The notes: generated from the sequence alone by a model not told the origin. A DNA stretch of 64,000 nt from an uncultured Oleiphilus sp. (GCA_913020495.1 CAJWBJ010000002.1:27025-91024), one strand, 5' to 3'; positions 8,883 to 18,978 are shown, counted from the first letter of the stretch. Translations and numbers: made by a program.

Positions 8883-10280
8883 ATGTCCACCGCTTCCATC
8901 ACCTTAAATGATACACACACGCCCATTCCAAAAGAGACAGGTGTTCCAATTCTTGGGTGCTTACCTGAATTCGCCAAAAGTCCTTTAAGCTTCTTTAAGC
9001 GTCTGACCAATGATTACGAAGATGTTGTTGAATTTCATTTGCCGCTTATTGATATGGCTTTAGTCGTTGATGCTGATATTGCTCATAAAATTTTAGTCAG
9101 TGAAGCTAAAAACTTTAGAAAGGCTGATCGTGATGTAAAAATCATGGGGACGATTCTAGGTAATGGCTTAGTCACTAACAATGATACACCGTCTCATAAA
9201 GTTCACCGTAAACTCGTTCAGCCAGGTTTTCATTTTAGACGCATGGAAGCCTATACAAAAACAATGAGTGATTATACTGAGCAATACATCGCTAACTGGG
9301 AAGGCGGTACAGTACGAAGTATTAGTGATGATATGTTCAAATTAACCATGTATATCGTTACTAAAACATTATTTGATACTGATATGGACAGCATGGAAAA
9401 TGAAGCAGACCAAATCGGTGAAACAATGAAAGTTGTTCAGGATATGATCAACAAGCGCTTTCTTCAAATTATTCCAATGCCAGATTGGGTACCCAGCCCT
9501 GGCAACTTAAAATTATCAAAAGCACGCAAAACCTTACATCAAACTATTGACCAGATTATTCAATCCAGAATGAAACCCAATGGCGAGATTGATGATAACG
9601 GCGATATGATGTCGATGTTGTTATTAGCCGAATATGAAGATGGTTCAAAAATGAGCCCTAAACAGGTGATGGATGAGTTAATAACACTTTTTGTTGCTGG
9701 ACATGAAACAACATCAAATGCACTTTCCTGGGCTTTCTACTTATTAGCAAAACACCCTGAAATTCAAACAAAACTCCAAACTGAATTAGATGCCGTTCTT
9801 AAGGGCAAGACGGCTGAGTTTTCTAATCTCAGCGATTTAATCTACACCGAAATGGTCATTAAAGAATCTATGCGGCTATTACCTCCCGTATGGACTTTAA
9901 ATACTCGCCAAGCAAACGAAGACACCATCATTGGAGATTATCTATTTCCTCAAGACAAGGTTATTTTCATTTCACCTTTTGCAAATCACACCAACCCTAA
10001 ATATTTTCCTAACCCTGAAAAATTCGACCCTGAACGTTTTTCAGCGGAAAATGAAAAATCTATTCCGAAGCATGTTTATATACCATTTGGTACTGGGCCA
10101 CGTGTATGTATCGGACAAGCATTTGCCATGATGGAAGCTAAACTTATACTGGCTAGCATTGTACAATGTTTTGAGATTTCGCTTGCCAAAGGTCAGGAAC
10201 TCAACCCGCAAGCGCAGATTACTTTATCCAACAAAGATGGTATGAACGTATATATTAAACGTCGTCAATTCTATACCTGA
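8883..10280 (+). CDS. Cytochrome P450
   Basis: A 465-residue haem mono-oxygenase without a fused reductase. The I-helix motif AGHETT is at 272-277, the K-helix ExxR at 328-331 (ESMR), the PERF-type motif FDPERF near 381-386, and the haem loop FGTGPRVCIG at 402-411 with Cys409 as the iron ligand. The close spacing and motif style resemble the CYP3/CYP4/CYP102-like class rather than CYP153 or camphor-type enzymes; the family number is not assigned. No ferredoxin or ferredoxin reductase gene is adjacent, so electrons must come from elsewhere. No signal peptide or N-terminal anchor. GAGG precedes the ATG. Confidence 0.93.
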   Translation: MSTASITLNDTHTPIPKETGVPILGCLPEFAKSPLSFFKRLTNDYEDVVEFHLPLIDMALVVDADIAHKILVSEAKNFRKADRDVKIMGTILGNGLVTNNDTPSHKVHRKLVQPGFHFRRMEAYTKTMSDYTEQYIANWEGGTVRSISDDMFKLTMYIVTKTLFDTDMDSMENEADQIGETMKVVQDMINKRFLQIIPMPDWVPSPGNLKLSKARKTLHQTIDQIIQSRMKPNGEIDDNGDMMSMLLLAEYEDGSKMSPKQVMDELITLFVAGHETTSNALSWAFYLLAKHPEIQTKLQTELDAVLKGKTAEFSNLSDLIYTEMVIKESMRLLPPVWTLNTRQANEDTIIGDYLFPQDKVIFISPFANHTNPKYFPNPEKFDPERFSAENEKSIPKHVYIPFGTGPRVCIGQAFAMMEAKLILASIVQCFEISLAKGQELNPQAQITLSNKDGMNVYIKRRQFYT

Positions 10281-10318
10281 AAATCAATACAAAGCAGCAC
10301 AGCTGTTTAGGAACAAAA

Positions 10319-10597
10319 ATGACAACAGCAATGGCTCGGCACATCCTGCTTAAAACAGAAGAGGAAGCAATCAATTTAAAAGAGAAAATTAAAAATGGCG
10401 CAGATTTCGGGGTGCTTGCTAAAAAGCACTCCCAGTGCCCCTCCAGAAAGCAGTCAGGTGATTTAGGCGAAATAAAACGTGGCCAACTTGTTAAACCGAT
10501 CGACCAAGTGATTTTTAAAAAAGCATTAAAGGTGATTCACGGGCCAATTAAAACAAAATTCGGTTACCATTTAGTTCAGGTGTATTTTCGCCACTAA
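10319..10597 (+). CDS. ppiC: Parvulin-type peptidyl-prolyl isomerase PpiC
   Basis: A 92-residue stand-alone cytoplasmic parvulin. It matches the E. coli PpiC pattern from memory: ARHILLKTEEEA, then IKNGADFGVLAKKHSQCPS, GDLGE, and C-terminal KTKFGYHLVQV. It lies 38 bases behind the P450 and may be read from the same promoter. AGGA is 7 bases before the ATG at 10319; a second ATG four codons in is possible. Confidence 0.92.
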   Translation: MTTAMARHILLKTEEEAINLKEKIKNGADFGVLAKKHSQCPSRKQSGDLGEIKRGQLVKPIDQVIFKKALKVIHGPIKTKFGYHLVQVYFRH

Positions 10598-10932
10598 CAA
10601 TGCAAGACGAACAACACCCCGCAATATTTTCTTCATATTAACTTTTGAGTTTTATCCGAGATCTCTCACACCCCCTGTGAGAGATTGACCATTGACCCCA
10701 ACAAGCAACCTCAATACTATTGCGGCGCGTCAGGATAATGCCGAAATTAAAACAACAACATGGATGTGTATAAGCTCAGGTAGACTACTTAAATGTGACC
10801 TCTACACTGGTGAATTAAAACTGCAAATTGTTTTATTGCACCCTTCTTTGCTTTTCGTCCAACTATATCGATTCAATCATCCTGTTATTTTGAATAGAAA
10901 TACCAGAAGATAATATTTAAATCGGAGAAAAG
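10598..10932. other. 335-base gap with one strong hairpin
   Basis: The only clear structure is a perfect stem, ATCTCTCACA (10661-10670) with TGTGAGAGAT (10676-10685), around a CCCCC loop. No T-tract follows, so it could be an RNA 3' end or an operator. A 73-codon TTG frame at 10692 has no ribosome binding site and was not accepted. Confidence 0.5.
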
Positions 10933-11145
10933 ATGACAGTTGTGAATGCACGAAGACATAGCGCCCTAAACGACCAGGACAAGATAGAAGTTGATGAAAG
11001 CTGGGCAGTGCAATTAATGAAAGAATGCAAACAAGAAGTACATACTGCAGCTCAAAAATCTCATAACGATGAAACCAGCTCTTCTTCTAGAAAGTTTTAT
11101 AGCCAGAATACCAGCGCACCAGAAAAAAAATTATGGCTATTCTAA
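10933..11145 (+). CDS. Small hypothetical protein
   Basis: A 70-residue frame with ATG and a good GGAG 5 bases upstream. The product is hydrophilic and Ser/Lys rich, has no membrane segment, and ends KKLWLF. No family recognised. It stands alone between ppiC and the convergent acyl-CoA dehydrogenase. The ribosome binding site is the main support. Confidence 0.45.
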   Translation: MTVVNARRHSALNDQDKIEVDESWAVQLMKECKQEVHTAAQKSHNDETSSSSRKFYSQNTSAPEKKLWLF

Positions 11146-11175
11146 AAAAACGTTATTTTTCAATTAAGCTTCAAC

Positions 11176-11227
11176 CATAAAACAAAAGAACTATCTCACG
11201 CCTCAGAAGTACTAATCTGTGGCGTGA
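11176..11227 (-). terminator. Rho-independent terminator of the acyl-CoA dehydrogenase gene
   Basis: Read leftward, TCACGCC pairs with GGCGTGA (ends 11196-11202 and 11221-11227). A T-rich tail follows (TTCTTTTGTTTT, the A-rich stretch near 11178-11190). It is just past the dehydrogenase stop at 11246. Confidence 0.6.
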
Positions 11228-11245
11228 ACCCCCTCAATAGATCAA

Positions 11246-13066
11246 TTAGCTAAATGAAAAATTTGCTTCATCCATCTGCATTAAGCTCTTAGGTGTTTTG
11301 ACCATTGTATTCGCATGTACTTTTGCTCTTGGTAATAAGCGATCAAAATAGAATTCAGCTGTTTGGATTTTAGCTTTCAAAAATTCGACATCTCCCTCAC
11401 CTGTTTCAATTTTTTCATAAGCTGACTGTGCCATTTTCGCCCATAAGAAAGCCATCACCACATAACCAGAATACATAACATAATCAACAGACGCTGAGCC
11501 GACATAATCACGGTCCTTCGATGCGCCATGCATGACTCTAAAAGTAAGTATTTGCCATTCAGCTAAAATCTTGAATAAAGGCGTAATAAACTTCAGCATA
11601 TCTTTCTTATGAGGGTTACGTGAAATAAGCCCATAATCTTTACAAAAGCTGAATATTTCTTTAGTCAGGAACTTAAGATTTGCACCTTTACTAAGCATAA
11701 TCTTACGCCCTAGAAGGTCAAGCGCCTGAATGCCTGTAGTACCCTCATAAAGCGTAGATATACGAGTATCACGTACAATTTGCTCCATCCCCCACTCACT
11801 AATAAAACCATGACCACCAAATACCTGCATCCCGAGATTTGCTGATTCGTATCCTGTTTCGGTTAAAAATGCTTTCAGGATCGGAGTCAACATTCCCAGT
11901 GTTTCATCCGCTTCTTCCCTTTCTTTCTCTGTTTCAGCCGAAGCCACTTTATCGGCAAACAATGCCGAATAATAAAGCATTGCTCGCCCACCTTCAGCAA
12001 AGGCTTTTTGGGTCAAAAGCATACGCCGAACATCTGGATGAACAATTAAAGGGTCGGCAACTTTTTCAGGTTCTTTTGTACCACTCAATGAACGCATAGA
12101 TAAACGTTCTTTCGCATAAGGCAACGAGCCTTGATAAGATAGTTCACTTGCCGCGACACCCTGAATAGAAATACCGATACGAGCAGTATTCATAAAGGTA
12201 AACATGCATTCCAAACCTTTATTTTCTGGCCCAATCAAATACCCCTCAGCACCATCAAAATTCAATACCGCTGTTGACGAGCCTTTTATGCCCATTTTAT
12301 GTTCGATAGAACCACATATAACATTATTGGATTCACCAACACTTTGGTCTGCTTTAACCTTGTTTTTAGGCACGATAAATAAAGAGATTCCACGCGTTCC
12401 TTTCGGTGCGCCTGGTAATCTCGCTAAGACGATATGAACAATATTTTCAGCTAAGTCATGCTCGCCTGCTGAAATAAATATTTTAGTTCCAGTGATAGCG
12501 TATGAGCCGTCTTCATTTAGCTCTGCTTTGGTTTTAACCTGACCTAAATCAGTACCACATTGAGGCTCAGTTAAGCACATTGTTCCTGTCCATGTGCCTT
12601 CTGTCATTTTCGTTAAATATATTTCTTTTAACTTATCATTGGCGTGTAAAAGTACTGTATTCATCGCACCCAGACTTAAACCAGGATACATACTCCAGGC
12701 CCAGTTAGCTGTACCAATCATTTCTGACTTAATAATACCCAATGAAGAAGGCAAGCCCTGGCCTCCAAACTCGACAGGGTGAGAGAGTGACTGCCAACCA
12801 CCAGCTACATATTGCTCATAAGCATCTTTGAATCCTTTAGGCGTAGTAACCTTACCAGCATCAAATTTACAGCCTTCTTCATCACCAGACTGGTATAGAG
12901 GTGAAAGTACATTTTCACAAAACTTTGCGCACTCACTCAATATCATATCAACCATATCAGGTGTTGCTTCTTCACCACCGGGGATCGACTGATAATGTTT
13001 TTGGATATCAAACACATCATTCAATAGAAAATCGATATCTTTTAAAGGGGCTTTATATTGTGGCAT
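11246..13066 (-). CDS. Acyl-CoA dehydrogenase, long form with extra C-terminal domain
   Basis: A 606-residue flavoprotein, longer than classical 380-residue enzymes, of the group that includes DmdC and carries an added C-terminal domain. Substrate/FAD signatures are MCLTEPQCGTDLG (163-175) and TGTKIFISAGEHD (192-204). The QVFGGHGF motif (414-421) and the catalytic base in LYEGTTGIQ (E441) are present. It would carry out the first step of beta-oxidation, or a related thioester dehydrogenation. No DMSP genes are nearby, so a fatty acyl-CoA role is as likely. It is a single gene with a perfect palindromic operator 38 bases upstream. Confidence 0.92.
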   Translation of the reverse strand: MPQYKAPLKDIDFLLNDVFDIQKHYQSIPGGEEATPDMVDMILSECAKFCENVLSPLYQSGDEEGCKFDAGKVTTPKGFKDAYEQYVAGGWQSLSHPVEFGGQGLPSSLGIIKSEMIGTANWAWSMYPGLSLGAMNTVLLHANDKLKEIYLTKMTEGTWTGTMCLTEPQCGTDLGQVKTKAELNEDGSYAITGTKIFISAGEHDLAENIVHIVLARLPGAPKGTRGISLFIVPKNKVKADQSVGESNNVICGSIEHKMGIKGSSTAVLNFDGAEGYLIGPENKGLECMFTFMNTARIGISIQGVAASELSYQGSLPYAKERLSMRSLSGTKEPEKVADPLIVHPDVRRMLLTQKAFAEGGRAMLYYSALFADKVASAETEKEREEADETLGMLTPILKAFLTETGYESANLGMQVFGGHGFISEWGMEQIVRDTRISTLYEGTTGIQALDLLGRKIMLSKGANLKFLTKEIFSFCKDYGLISRNPHKKDMLKFITPLFKILAEWQILTFRVMHGASKDRDYVGSASVDYVMYSGYVVMAFLWAKMAQSAYEKIETGEGDVEFLKAKIQTAEFYFDRLLPRAKVHANTMVKTPKSLMQMDEANFSFS

Positions 13067-13103
13067 AAGGAAATCTACCTTTGGATAATTTAATTAAATT
13101 CAC

Positions 13104-13119
13104 GTGTACATTTGTACAC
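13104..13119. promoter_or_regulatory. Palindromic operator of the acyl-CoA dehydrogenase gene
   Basis: GTGTACA-TT-TGTACAC is a perfect 7+2+7 palindrome whose near end is 38 bases upstream of the dehydrogenase start. The shape suits a TetR-type fatty-acid repressor. It is not the PsrA pattern seen at 50497-50523, so a different regulator is implied. Confidence 0.6.
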
Positions 13120-13399
13120 TATAATTATGATTTTTTTATACATTGTCAAATGTTATATTTTACTGTTTAATTTCAGCAACTTAATTCAAACAACTTACAC
13201 ATTAAACATAACAAAACTAAAATTAACTAACAAACAGCTTAAACTTAGACAACTTTAAAAGTACAAACATATACCCATAAACGACATATAGACCAGATCA
13301 CTGACTAACATTGTGGCCTTACACTACTCTCAGCAATAAAATGAATAACAAAACTGACAACTCAATCGCTCACACACGCTATTTAGAGAGCAGATTTCC

Positions 13400-13408
13400 T
13401 GCTATGAT
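13400..13408 (+). promoter_or_regulatory. Candidate extended -10 promoter of gatCAB
   Basis: TGCTATGAT is an extended -10 element (TG-N-TATGAT) about 75 bases before the gatC start. No good -35 is visible, which extended -10 promoters can lack. Confidence 0.4.
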
Positions 13409-13482
13409 ACTTGCCATTTTTTGATGGCCGAAGATACCTTCCAGCCTTTACTTTCAACAAATTGAATTTATGAGGAACGTCC

Positions 13483-13770
13483 ATGTCAATCGGACCCGAT
13501 GATATAAACCAAATCGCACACCTTGCTCGCCTTAAGATTGATGAGAAAGACGTCCCTAAGCTCAGCGGCGACTTAGATAACATATTATCTCTGGTAGACC
13601 AGCTACAAGCGGTTAATACAGACAATATTGTGCCTATGGCCCATCCAATGGATGCGGTTCAAATATTACGAAAAGATGTTGTCACAGAAACCAATCAACG
13701 CGAAAAATATCAAGCTGTCGCACCGGCAGTAGAAGACGGGTTATATCTTGTTCCCAAAGTAATTGAATAA
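13483..13770 (+). CDS. gatC: Asp/Glu-tRNA amidotransferase subunit C
   Basis: GatC is the 95-residue belt subunit that holds GatA and GatB together in the amidotransferase making Gln-tRNA(Gln) and/or Asn-tRNA(Asn). The pattern [11 protein letters not shown], then [15 protein letters not shown] and the central MAHP are typical. GAGGAA precedes the ATG. First gene of the gatCAB operon. Confidence 0.95.
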   Translation: MSIGPDDINQIAHLARLKIDEKDVPKLSGDLDNILSLVDQLQAVNTDNIVPMAHPMDAVQILRKDVVTETNQREKYQAVAPAVEDGLYLVPKVIE

Positions 13771-13838
13771 GCCAACTCAAACCAGAAATAATATCCGTCA
13801 TTGTTTACCAACTAATTAATCAAATAAAAGCACACGCC

Positions 13839-15296
13839 ATGTTTAATAAAACTGTTAAAGAATTATCCATAGGACTCTCGCAAGGCGAGTTTTCCAGTGT
13901 TGAATTAACACAGCACTATCTAGACCGAATCAAAGCAAAGGATGGAGAAATAAACAGCTTCATCACCGTTACTGATGAACTAGCCCTAGAAGAAGCAAAA
14001 GCAGCCGATCAAATTCGTGCTGAAGGCAAAGCAACAGACTGGACGGGAATCCCGTTCGCACATAAAGATATCTTTTGCACAAAAGGCGTATTAACTACTT
14101 GCGGCTCAAAAATGCTTGAGAATTTTATCTCGCCTTATGATGCGACTGTTGTTAGTAACATGAAAACATCGGGCGCTGTTTGTCTTGGCAAAACAAACAT
14201 GGATGAGTTCGCGATGGGCTCGTCAAATGAAACCAGCTACTTTGGTAAAGTCATCAACCCATGGAGCGATAAAGAACAGCTTGTTCCCGGTGGTTCATCG
14301 GGTGGTTCAGCTGCCGCAGTAGCCGCACGTTTAACACCGATCGCAACAGCAACGGATACTGGTGGTTCTATTCGTCAACCCGCTTCATTATGTGGTTTGA
14401 CAGGATTAAAGCCTACTTATGGTCGCGTATCACGTTATGGCATGATCGCTTTTGCTTCCAGCTTGGATCAAGCAGGCCCTATGGCACGTACAGCTGAAGA
14501 TGCTGCAATGATGCTTAATGTGATGGCTGGCCATGATGCAAAAGACTCAACCAGCATCGTTAAAGACGTACCTGACTATACTGCAAGCCTGAACAATTCA
14601 ATTGACGGTTTACGTATTGGTTTGCCTAAAGAGTTCTTCAATGAGCATCTAAGCCCTGAGCTTCAAAATATTCTACAGGATTCAATCAAACAGCTAGAAA
14701 GCCAAGGTGCGACATTTAAAGAAATCTCGTTGCCCCATTCACATTTATCTGTTCCGGCTTACTATGTAATTGCTCCCGCTGAATGCTCTGCTAATCTATC
14801 CCGTTTTGATGGTGTACGTTATGGCCACCGCTGTGAAGACCCAAAAGATTTAATGGATATGTACCAACGCAGCCGAACTGAAGGTTTTGGTGATGAAGTT
14901 AAGCGACGCATCTTGATTGGTGCTTATGCATTATCAGCTGGCTATTACGACGCTTACTACAACAAAGCACAACAGGTTAGACGTTTAATCAAAAATGATT
15001 TTGTTTCGGCCTTTGAAGACATTGATGTAATTTTAAGCCCGACGTCACCCTCACCGGCATTTGGTTTCGACTCAAAAGGTGATGACCCGGTTCAAATGTA
15101 CCTCGAAGACATCTTCACTATCTCAACCAACCTTGCCGGTTTACCTGGCATGTCATTACCAGCTGGATTAATCAACGGTCTACCAATTGGGATGCAGTTA
15201 ATAGGTAATTATTTTGAAGAGTCAAAACTGCTTAATGTCGCACATCGATTCCAGACAGCGACAGATTGGCACACACTAGCACCGAAAAACATTTAA
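13839..15296 (+). CDS. gatA: Asp/Glu-tRNA amidotransferase subunit A
   Basis: The amidase subunit, 485 residues, that releases ammonia from glutamine. The Ser-cisSer-Lys centre is visible: Lys in [12 protein letters not shown], the [13 protein letters not shown] stretch, and the Ser in [13 protein letters not shown]. It starts 68 bases after gatC, and gatB starts 16 bases after its stop. Full length and intact. Confidence 0.97.
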   Translation: MFNKTVKELSIGLSQGEFSSVELTQHYLDRIKAKDGEINSFITVTDELALEEAKAADQIRAEGKATDWTGIPFAHKDIFCTKGVLTTCGSKMLENFISPYDATVVSNMKTSGAVCLGKTNMDEFAMGSSNETSYFGKVINPWSDKEQLVPGGSSGGSAAAVAARLTPIATATDTGGSIRQPASLCGLTGLKPTYGRVSRYGMIAFASSLDQAGPMARTAEDAAMMLNVMAGHDAKDSTSIVKDVPDYTASLNNSIDGLRIGLPKEFFNEHLSPELQNILQDSIKQLESQGATFKEISLPHSHLSVPAYYVIAPAECSANLSRFDGVRYGHRCEDPKDLMDMYQRSRTEGFGDEVKRRILIGAYALSAGYYDAYYNKAQQVRRLIKNDFVSAFEDIDVILSPTSPSPAFGFDSKGDDPVQMYLEDIFTISTNLAGLPGMSLPAGLINGLPIGMQLIGNYFEESKLLNVAHRFQTATDWHTLAPKNI

Positions 15297-15312
15297 GGCC
15301 TGGAGAATTACT

Positions 15313-16761
15313 ATGCAATGGGAAACTGTTATCGGGCTTGAAATTCATGTTCAGCTCGCGACTAAATCAAAAATATTTTCAGGTTCATCAACTCAATTCG
15401 GTTCTGAGCCTAACACACAAGCAAGCCTTGTTGATCTCGCAATGCCGGGAACGCTACCTGTCCCGAACGAAGAAGCATTCCGTAAAGCAATTATGTTTGG
15501 CTTAGCCATTGATGCTGATATTAATAAACGATCAGTCTTTGACAGGAAAAACTATTTTTATCCTGATTCACCAAAAGGCTACCAAACAACACAACTGGAC
15601 CACCCAATCGTTGGCCCTGGCAATATCGAAATCCAGCTAGCCAATGGCACCAAGAAAATCATTCGTGTGCATCATGCACACCTTGAAGAAGATGCAGGAA
15701 AATCTCTTCACGATGATTATCATGGCATGTCAGGTATTGATCTTAACCGTGCAGGCACCCCGTTAATTGAAATTGTTTCAGAACCTGATATGTGCAACAG
15801 TGAAGAAGCCGTCGCTTTTGCAAAAAAAATCCATTCAATTGTTAGTTCTGTTGGAATTGGCGATGGCGAAATGTCACAAGGTTCAATGCGTTTCGACGTT
15901 AATATTTCAATTCGACCTAAAGGTGAAGAAAAACTTGGCACTCGAACTGAAACAAAGAACTTAAACTCTTTCCGTTTTATGGAAAAAGCCATCAAGCTTG
16001 AAGTGGAACGCCAAATAGATGTTTTGGAAGACGGCGGTTCCATTACCCAAGAAACACGACTATATGATGGAGAGAAGGATATTTCACGATCAATGCGAAG
16101 CAAAGAGGAAGCAAACGATTACCGTTATTTCCCTTGCCCGGATTTACTACCCGTCATTATTGATGATGTGTATATCGACAGCATTCGTGAAGATATGCCT
16201 GAACTTCCCGATGCTCGTGCAGCACGCTTCATAGAGCAATACGCGCTATCTGATTATGATGCAGAGTTTCTAGCTGGCGATACCGAAACAGCCGCATTTT
16301 TTGAAGTCAGCACCAAAATTTCAGGTGATGCAAAACTATCTGCAAACTGGGTCGCCGGTGAACTTTCTGCCCGCTTAAATAGCGACGACATCAGCATTAA
16401 ACAGTGCCCTATTAATGCCGAACTGCTTGGAAAACTTGTTTTACGCATTAAAGATGGAACCGTTTCATCATCCGGCGCAAAGAAAGTATTTGAGGTACTT
16501 TGGGCTCAAAAATCAAATGACGTCGATGCAATTATTGACCAACAAGGCTTAAAACAGGTCTCTGATACTGGAGCGCTTGAAGCTATTGTAGATGAAGTAT
16601 TGGCAGGCATGGCAGACCAGATAACACAATACCAAGAAGCAGATGAAAAAAAGCGTAAAAAACTGATGGGCGGATTTATGGGACCATTAATGAAAGCATC
16701 AAAAGGACAAGGAAACCCTAAACTGTTTAATCAAATATTAGCTAAAAAATTAAATAGCTAA
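15313..16761 (+). CDS. gatB: Asp/Glu-tRNA amidotransferase subunit B
   Basis: The tRNA-binding kinase/transamidase subunit, 482 residues. It begins [13 protein letters not shown] and contains the zinc/ATP regions [13 protein letters not shown] and [15 protein letters not shown]. The C-terminal helical YqeY-like tail ends in the typical [25 protein letters not shown] precedes the ATG. Last gene of the operon; a dispersed palindrome and a terminator follow. Confidence 0.97.
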   Translation: MQWETVIGLEIHVQLATKSKIFSGSSTQFGSEPNTQASLVDLAMPGTLPVPNEEAFRKAIMFGLAIDADINKRSVFDRKNYFYPDSPKGYQTTQLDHPIVGPGNIEIQLANGTKKIIRVHHAHLEEDAGKSLHDDYHGMSGIDLNRAGTPLIEIVSEPDMCNSEEAVAFAKKIHSIVSSVGIGDGEMSQGSMRFDVNISIRPKGEEKLGTRTETKNLNSFRFMEKAIKLEVERQIDVLEDGGSITQETRLYDGEKDISRSMRSKEEANDYRYFPCPDLLPVIIDDVYIDSIREDMPELPDARAARFIEQYALSDYDAEFLAGDTETAAFFEVSTKISGDAKLSANWVAGELSARLNSDDISIKQCPINAELLGKLVLRIKDGTVSSSGAKKVFEVLWAQKSNDVDAIIDQQGLKQVSDTGALEAIVDEVLAGMADQITQYQEADEKKRKKLMGGFMGPLMKASKGQGNPKLFNQILAKKLNS

Positions 16762-16793
16762 CTAGAGAGCTTTACACCTCAACCACTTGAAAA

Positions 16794-16840
16794 ACAACAT
16801 CGTTATTCCGGTATGCTTTTAGCCGGAATGACGATGTTGT
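16794..16840. repeat. CCGGAAT-type dispersed palindrome, copy 2
   Basis: ACAACATCGT plus TATTCCGG (16794-16811) pairs with CCGGAAT plus ACGATGTTGT (16823-16840) around ATGCTTTT-like loop bases. This is a long, near-perfect hairpin. The core matches copies at 719-750 and 20699-20730, and it is followed by GAGTCGT as in copies 3 and 4. Located just behind gatB. Confidence 0.75.
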
Positions 16841-16878
16841 TGAGTCGTTTAGTTTAAAAAGCACCTATTAGCACACCG

Positions 16879-16908
16879 AAAGCCTATTGGTGCGTAAACA
16901 GGCTTTTT
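16879..16908 (+). terminator. Terminator of gatCAB
   Basis: AAAGCCT (16879-16885) pairs with AGGCTTT (16900-16906), running into TT. Short stem, so moderate support. It touches the stop of the convergent acyl-CoA synthetase gene. Confidence 0.5.
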
Positions 16909-16911
16909 AAA

Positions 16912-18540
16912 TCACTCACCCATATCAATCAAGAAATTTTTATACTCCTCACGTAGATCTTTTTTCATCAGTTTTCCAGTCGCGGTGTGTGGAAGTGTGT
17001 CCACCACTAAAATAGCATCTGGTAACGACCATTTTGCAACCTTTCCCGACATAAATTCTAATAATTCACTGTCATCACACGACTTCCCTTCAGCCAGTAC
17101 CAGCAATAATAAAGGTCGCTCATCCCATTTTGGATGAAGTACGCCAATGACACACGCCTCCTGAACAGATGGATGACCTACCGCAACATTTTCCAGTTCG
17201 ATCGAACTAATCCATTCTCCACCGGACTTAATAACATCTTTCTTACGATCGACTATTTGCATATAACCTTGTGGGTCAATGGTCGCCACATCCCCCGTAT
17301 CGAACCACCCACCTATTTCTAGCGCTGATGAATCTTCCAAGTAGTATTGTCCAGCAATCCACGGTCCTTTAACCAAAAGACGACCAAACTCAACACCATC
17401 ACGCTGACACTCCTTTCCTTCATCATCAATAATTTTCAATTGCACACCAAAAACAGGGCGACCCTGCTTCGATTGCAAAGCGTAGCGTTCAGTTTTTGGT
17501 AAGTCTTTTAAGGCCCGCGTAGGCGCGCAAACTGTACCTAACGGGCTCATTTCAGTCATCCCCCAAGCATGGATCACAAAAGCATCATGCTTTTCATCAA
17601 AAGCTTGAATCATAGAAACTGGAGCCGCTGAACCACCAATAACAACGCGTTCAACACTTTCCAGAACTTGGCTTTGTTGATCTAAATAGTTAAGCAAGCC
17701 TAACCAAACTGTTGGAACCCCCAGGAGTAAGTCAGCTTTTTCAGTTTGAATAAGTTCAGTTAAAGAAGCGCCATCCATTCCCGCACCGGGAAAGACAATT
17801 TTTGCACCCGTCATAGGGGCAGCATAGGGAACCCCCCACGCACACACATGAAACATCGGCACAACAGGTAAAACCGTTGATTCACTATCAATATCCAAGC
17901 CCTCTCGCTGAGCCGAACCGAGCGCATGAAGAATCGTTGATCGGTGCGAATATAAAACCCCTTTAGGGTTCCCTGTCGTACCAGAGGTATAACAAAGCGT
18001 GGCTGCTTGCTCATCTTCAAACTCTGGCCATTCAAACACATCAGACTCATCTGAGATTAAATCTTCATAGCACATTACATTAGTCAGATTTGTTTCTGGC
18101 ATATTGTCTTGGTCTGTTAGAACGACAACTCCTTTTAAGCATGGCCAGTGATTATGTAATTTTTCGATAATAGGAAAGAAAGTTAAATCTACAAATAAGT
18201 AACTGTCTTGTGCATGATTAACAATATAAGTAATTTGTTCAGGAAAAAGTCTGGGGTTAATTGTATGTGTTATCGCCCCCGCCCCTGACACAGCATAATA
18301 TAATTCAAAATGGCGAAAGGTATTCCAGGCTAAAGTACCCACTCTGTCTCCGGATTGAACCCCTAAACGAGCTAATGCATTCGCCAACTTTTTAGACCGG
18401 AGCAATGCATCGGCATAGGTATAACGGTGAATTCCGCCTTCAACCAAGCGACTAACAATTTCTGTACTTCCATGATATTGAGCGGCATGCTCCAATAGAT
18501 CAGGAATCAACAAGCCCTGTTTTTGCATATTACCTTGCAT
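16912..18540 (-). CDS. AMP-forming acyl-CoA synthetase (AlkK/medium-long-chain type)
   Basis: A 542-residue ligase activating a fatty acid to its CoA ester through an acyl-adenylate. The P-loop motif is YTSGTTGNPKG. The second motif is HAWGMTEMSPLG, the hinge is DTGDVATIDPQGYMQIVDRKKDVIKSGGEW, and the catalytic C-terminal Lys lies in TATGKLMKK. Overall pattern resembles AlkK-like medium-chain ligases. AAGGAT is 8 bases before the ATG. Single gene, convergent with gatB. It supplies substrates for acyl-CoA dehydrogenases such as the one at 11246 (inference). Confidence 0.92.
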   Translation of the reverse strand: MQGNMQKQGLLIPDLLEHAAQYHGSTEIVSRLVEGGIHRYTYADALLRSKKLANALARLGVQSGDRVGTLAWNTFRHFELYYAVSGAGAITHTINPRLFPEQITYIVNHAQDSYLFVDLTFFPIIEKLHNHWPCLKGVVVLTDQDNMPETNLTNVMCYEDLISDESDVFEWPEFEDEQAATLCYTSGTTGNPKGVLYSHRSTILHALGSAQREGLDIDSESTVLPVVPMFHVCAWGVPYAAPMTGAKIVFPGAGMDGASLTELIQTEKADLLLGVPTVWLGLLNYLDQQSQVLESVERVVIGGSAAPVSMIQAFDEKHDAFVIHAWGMTEMSPLGTVCAPTRALKDLPKTERYALQSKQGRPVFGVQLKIIDDEGKECQRDGVEFGRLLVKGPWIAGQYYLEDSSALEIGGWFDTGDVATIDPQGYMQIVDRKKDVIKSGGEWISSIELENVAVGHPSVQEACVIGVLHPKWDERPLLLLVLAEGKSCDDSELLEFMSGKVAKWSLPDAILVVDTLPHTATGKLMKKDLREEYKNFLIDMGE

Positions 18541-18642
18541 ACATTTATATCCTTTTTAGTATTTTGTGTGTGCTTTACATAATATCTATCACGCCTAACA
18601 GCTTCGCATTATGAAACGCCATTCAGTTTGAATCTAACAGTT

Positions 18643-18978
18643 TTAATTTACCGAACCTAGAAAATAACTTTGTATCCATTCATATAACATTTGAGTCGTT
18701 AATTCATTAAATTTAATCGTATCAAACTCATCGCCAGGGTCTTTATCCTTAAATGAGAACTGGTAAAGAATAACGTCTGGCTGATCATCATGCAGGATTA
18801 AAATAATGCGTTTGCCGCTTTTTAAACAGTCGATTGTCATAGCATCCGCTGGAATACCATTTGATCGCATTTTTCGACTAACCCCCACAACAGGGTTAAG
18901 GTCGCTAAATGTTTGTTGAATACGAGTATGTGTTTCTGTCGCTATATCGGACAGCATAGATAGAGCTTGATCAGTCAA
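18643..18978 (-). CDS. Conserved-looking hypothetical protein, 111 residues
   Basis: A small soluble acidic protein with no family I recognise. Phrases such as KSGKRIILILHDDQPDVILYQFSFKDKDPG suggest a compact alpha/beta fold. The start is TTG, supported by GAAAGG 7 bases upstream. It lies upstream of the acyl-CoA synthetase in the same direction but 102 bases away. Function unknown. Confidence 0.6.
   Translation of the reverse strand: MTDQALSMLSDIATETHTRIQQTFSDLNPVVGVSRKMRSNGIPADAMTIDCLKSGKRIILILHDDQPDVILYQFSFKDKDPGDEFDTIKFNELTTQMLYEWIQSYFLGSVN

Larger units (their letters stand above)
13067..13482. other. 416-base divergent intergenic region
   Basis: Separates the leftward acyl-CoA dehydrogenase from the rightward gatCAB operon. 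It holds the palindrome at 13104 and the gatC promoter candidate near 13400. The middle (13130-13370) is AT-rich with no convincing gene or structure. Confidence 0.6.

Noticed and set aside
8883..10280. Assignment as CYP153 alkane hydroxylase
   Set aside because: The I-helix and haem-loop wording (AGHETT, FGTGPRVCIG) does not match the CYP153 pattern, and no ferredoxin/reductase pair is next to it.
10692..10913. 73-codon TTG frame between ppiC and the next small gene
   Set aside because: No ribosome binding site, a rare start codon, low-complexity product and no recognisable motif.
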